From Oscillospiraceae bacterium (GTDB taxonomy: Bacteria > Bacillota > Clostridia > Oscillospirales > Ruminococcaceae), in assembly GCA_016296165.1 (NCBI GenBank), contig JAEDJV010000001.1, positions 1-54,318 on the forward strand: a stretch of DNA of 54,318 bases. Reading direction: 5' to 3'. This document shows positions 52,166 through 54,318 of this stretch, in pieces (positions within the stretch are counted from its first letter, which is position 1; each line of letters begins with the position of its first letter). Below the pieces are notes generated by a model. The model ran no database searches. It saw nothing but the letters and a program-made list of their open reading frames with translations, and was not told the origin of the DNA. Position numbers and translations under genes: made by a program.

Positions 52166-53410
52166 ATGAAAAAATTCAGAGGACTAGCAGTTTTATGCGC
52201 ACTTACTTTAATTGCAGGGCAGGCTTCGTTTACTGTAAGCGCTGAAAAAACAGAGGAGAATTCTGCCGGAACAGAAACCACAGCTGAGGCGTTGTATTCT
52301 GTCAGCTATTGTTATGACGGAGGATTCGGAAGAATTGATGAAGCTGTACCTGTTGCTGAAGGTGAAAAAGTTAAACTTTCAGTCTGGGCACTTAGAAAAG
52401 ACGGATATTCACATACCGGATGGACAGACGGAGAAAGTATATATTCAAGAGGCGAAATTATAGAAATGCCTCCTAAGGATATTATTATTTATCCTGTATG
52501 GACGCCGGTATATACCCTGACATATGAAAAACTTGACAAATACGGATACCCTTCTCCTTTTGCAGACGGGACAGTTTCTCCGGGAACAGAAATATATCTT
52601 CCTAATTATGCAATGCATTACGGGGATGCGATGTTTAACGGCTGGCTGGTAAATGGTGTTCATTATGATCCTCTGTCAACTTTTATTATGCCTGAGGAAA
52701 ATACATATGTAAGTGTTGACTGGCTTGACCCTATAAATTTTGTATATGATGCCGGAACAGATGACGGCGTTATCGGAAGCCGTACCTATGAAGTAGGAAA
52801 GTATCCAGGTTCAAAAATTAATCTTTCAAGTTCTACAAGACTTGCAAGGCTTGGATATACGCTTAAGGGATGGCTTTATAAGGAAACAGATACGTTTTAC
52901 AGACCGGAAGCATATTTTGTAGTTCCTGATACTGATACAACAATGTATGCCGTGTGGACTCCTATAAAAGTTGCTGCAACATTTGATGCAAACGGTGGAA
53001 CAGGCCAGATGGAAAGACAGATATACGAATATGATACTTTTATGGAAATTCCTGATTGCCAGTTTACTCTTGAAGGCTTCAAACTTCTTGGCTGGCAGTT
53101 AAAAGACAAATATTATCAGCCGGGCGAAAAAGTTAAGGTAAGAATTGATGAGATAGGTGAATCCATGAAATTTAAAGCAGTATGGATAGAAGAACATCTC
53201 AGTCCGGGTGATTTAAATGATGATGGTCAGGCAGATCTTACTGATCTTTCCGTTCTTTCGCTTCATATTCTCGGTGAAAAAGTTCTTGATGGAACAGCAC
53301 TTGAAAATGCGGATGTTTACAGAGACGGAAATATTGATATTTTAGACCTGACTCGATTTAAGCAGTTCCTTGGACACGGAAAAATCCTTATTGGAATGAA
53401 AGGTGAATAA
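52166..53410 (+). CDS. Secreted InlB B-repeat protein with C-terminal dockerin
   Basis: A 414-aa protein: signal peptide (about 1-25), four beta-grasp InlB B/Flg_new-type repeats (about 40-345; hallmarks GYSHTGWTDG, GWLVNG, GYTLKGWLY, FDANGGTG, FKLLGWQ) and a dockerin (about 347-405). The repeats are binding or spacer modules known from Listeria internalins. The second dockerin loop (DVYRDGNIDILD) has Tyr at ligand position 3. No enzyme motif is present, so it is a non-catalytic cellulosome or adhesion component. The ATG at 52166 has AAAGGAA at 52151-52157; a longer GTG start at 52145 has no site. Confidence 0.85.
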   Translation: MKKFRGLAVLCALTLIAGQASFTVSAEKTEENSAGTETTAEALYSVSYCYDGGFGRIDEAVPVAEGEKVKLSVWALRKDGYSHTGWTDGESIYSRGEIIEMPPKDIIIYPVWTPVYTLTYEKLDKYGYPSPFADGTVSPGTEIYLPNYAMHYGDAMFNGWLVNGVHYDPLSTFIMPEENTYVSVDWLDPINFVYDAGTDDGVIGSRTYEVGKYPGSKINLSSSTRLARLGYTLKGWLYKETDTFYRPEAYFVVPDTDTTMYAVWTPIKVAATFDANGGTGQMERQIYEYDTFMEIPDCQFTLEGFKLLGWQLKDKYYQPGEKVKVRIDEIGESMKFKAVWIEEHLSPGDLNDDGQADLTDLSVLSLHILGEKVLDGTALENADVYRDGNIDILDLTRFKQFLGHGKILIGMKGE

Positions 53411-53415
53411 GAAAA

Positions 53416-54318
53416 ATGAACCCAAATAAAATTGCAGCCATTATTCTGGCGGCAACGATATGTGTTGCCTTTTATGGATGCGGCCGCGATGATTTTTCTG
53501 AAGTTAAACTGGTTCCTGATGCTACTGATGTAAAAGTCCCAACGACTGTAACTGAATTTACCGCAGCAATTCAGACAACAACTGAACAAACTTCTGTTAT
53601 TCCGGAAACTTCAGCGTCATCTGAGAGTATAATTATAACGGAGAGTGATGCTGTGATGACTGATGAAAATCAGAATTGTTCTGACAATCAGGAAATCACT
53701 GAACAGACCGGAGCACCTCCTGCAGCAGAGGAAATTCATACTGAGAATATTCAGAACCAGCAGCCACAGTATGAAACCGAACCTGAGCAGTCAGCTCCCA
53801 GTGTTGTTCAAAACGGTGAGATAGAGCCGACTTATATAAACGGCATACTGATTGTAAATAAAACTTATCCGTTGCCGGAATCGTATAATCCTGGCAATCT
53901 TACAACTGAAACTATGGATGCATTCAAAAAGATGCAGGCGGACGCCTGGTCAGATAAGCAGCTTAATCTATGGATTCAGTCCGGATTCAGAAGTTATAGT
54001 TTGCAGGAAAGTCTATATACCAGATATGTGAACCGTGACGGAAGAGAAGCAGCTGATACATATTCGGCAAGACCCGGACATTCAGAGCATCAGAGTGGAC
54101 TTGCATTTGATATAAATATAATTGATGACAGTTTTGATGGTACGCCTGAAGCAGTATGGGTTGCTGAGAACTGTTATAAGTATGGTTTTGTAATCAGGTA
54201 TCCAAAGGGTAAGGAAGACAAGACCGGATACAAGTATGAACCCTGGCATTTAAGATACCTTGGTGTTGATTTTGCAACAGAGTTATATAACAGCGGACTT
54301 TGTCTTGAAGAATATCTT
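53416..54318 (+). CDS. VanY-like D-alanyl-D-alanine carboxypeptidase (M15B), partial at the right edge
   Basis: The reading frame is open from ATG 53416 to the end of the window (301 codons, no stop). The M15B zinc peptidase signature is clear: SGFRSY, SEHQSGLAFD (zinc His and Asp) and EPWHLRYLG (catalytic Glu, zinc His). Such enzymes trim the terminal D-Ala of peptidoglycan stems. After a hydrophobic start ending FYGC (weak lipobox, Cys22) comes a long Thr/Glu/Gln-rich spacer (about 25-140) that would carry the enzyme through the wall. It starts 5 bases after the previous stop, with AAAGGTG at 53399-53405. Most of the protein appears to be present. Confidence 0.9.
   Translation, partial: MNPNKIAAIILAATICVAFYGCGRDDFSEVKLVPDATDVKVPTTVTEFTAAIQTTTEQTSVIPETSASSESIIITESDAVMTDENQNCSDNQEITEQTGAPPAAEEIHTENIQNQQPQYETEPEQSAPSVVQNGEIEPTYINGILIVNKTYPLPESYNPGNLTTETMDAFKKMQADAWSDKQLNLWIQSGFRSYSLQESLYTRYVNRDGREAADTYSARPGHSEHQSGLAFDINIIDDSFDGTPEAVWVAENCYKYGFVIRYPKGKEDKTGYKYEPWHLRYLGVDFATELYNSGLCLEEYL

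Noticed and set aside
14542..53410. Scaffoldin or cohesin gene near the dockerin proteins
   Set aside because: None of the proteins in the window contains a cohesin-like domain; scaffoldins must be encoded elsewhere.
1..54318. CRISPR array, insertion sequence, prophage or integrase
   Set aside because: No repeated spacer pattern, transposase, integrase or terminal inverted repeats were seen.

Overview
The window reads as a chromosome segment of a low-GC, fibre-degrading Firmicute of the Ruminococcus type (Oscillospiraceae), closest in style to R. flavefaciens or R. champanellensis. The evidence is three GH9 cellulases and one GH48 cellulase that end in dockerins after Thr-rich linkers, dockerins on non-catalytic proteins, a HrcA/CIRCE-controlled htpG, the Firmicute pair holB-ricT, and many TTG starts behind good Shine-Dalgarno sites. 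The species call is inference; no 16S rRNA is present. Every gene is intact except the last, which runs off the right edge.

Layout. 1-12.3 kb is a dense forward housekeeping run: ruvA-ruvB, a phosphohexomutase paralogue with altered active-site motifs, an RNA methyltransferase, ecfA1-ecfA2-ecfT, a small membrane protein, truA, two envelope proteins and a zinc-finger ClpE-like unfoldase. A tRNA operon (Gly-Arg-His) with a consensus promoter and citrate synthase follow (12.4-14.3 kb). At 14.5-19.8 kb lie two tandem, closely related GH9-CBM3c-dockerin cellulases. At 19.9-31.1 kb is one long operon: a 973-aa solute-binding protein fused to sandwich-like modules, two permease pairs, an NHL/TPR membrane protein, a YIP1-like protein and a DUF5696 protein. 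There is no ATPase in it. At 31.2-36.8 kb are a small membrane protein, a YaaO-like decarboxylase, holB, ricT and htpG. At 37-40.6 kb are a dockerin-tagged Ala/Lys-rich helical protein, an orphan tyrosine-kinase/Wzz protein (minus strand) and a lipoprotein amidase. GH48 (minus strand) follows at 40.7-43.1 kb, then a GldA/GldF/GldG/DUF4340 ABC system at 43.6-48.2 kb. The window ends with a third GH9 and a dockerin-expansin, dockerin-InlB-repeat, VanY-like peptidase operon (48.4 kb to the edge).

Working together: GH9, GH48 and expansin are secreted subunits expected to dock onto cohesin scaffoldins encoded elsewhere and attack cellulose. The 20-31 kb operon looks like capture, processing and import of a still unidentified glycan, borrowing a shared ATPase. 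The strongest leads are that operon, the degenerate phosphohexomutase, the helical dockerin protein, and the dockerin-expansin / dockerin-InlB pair.
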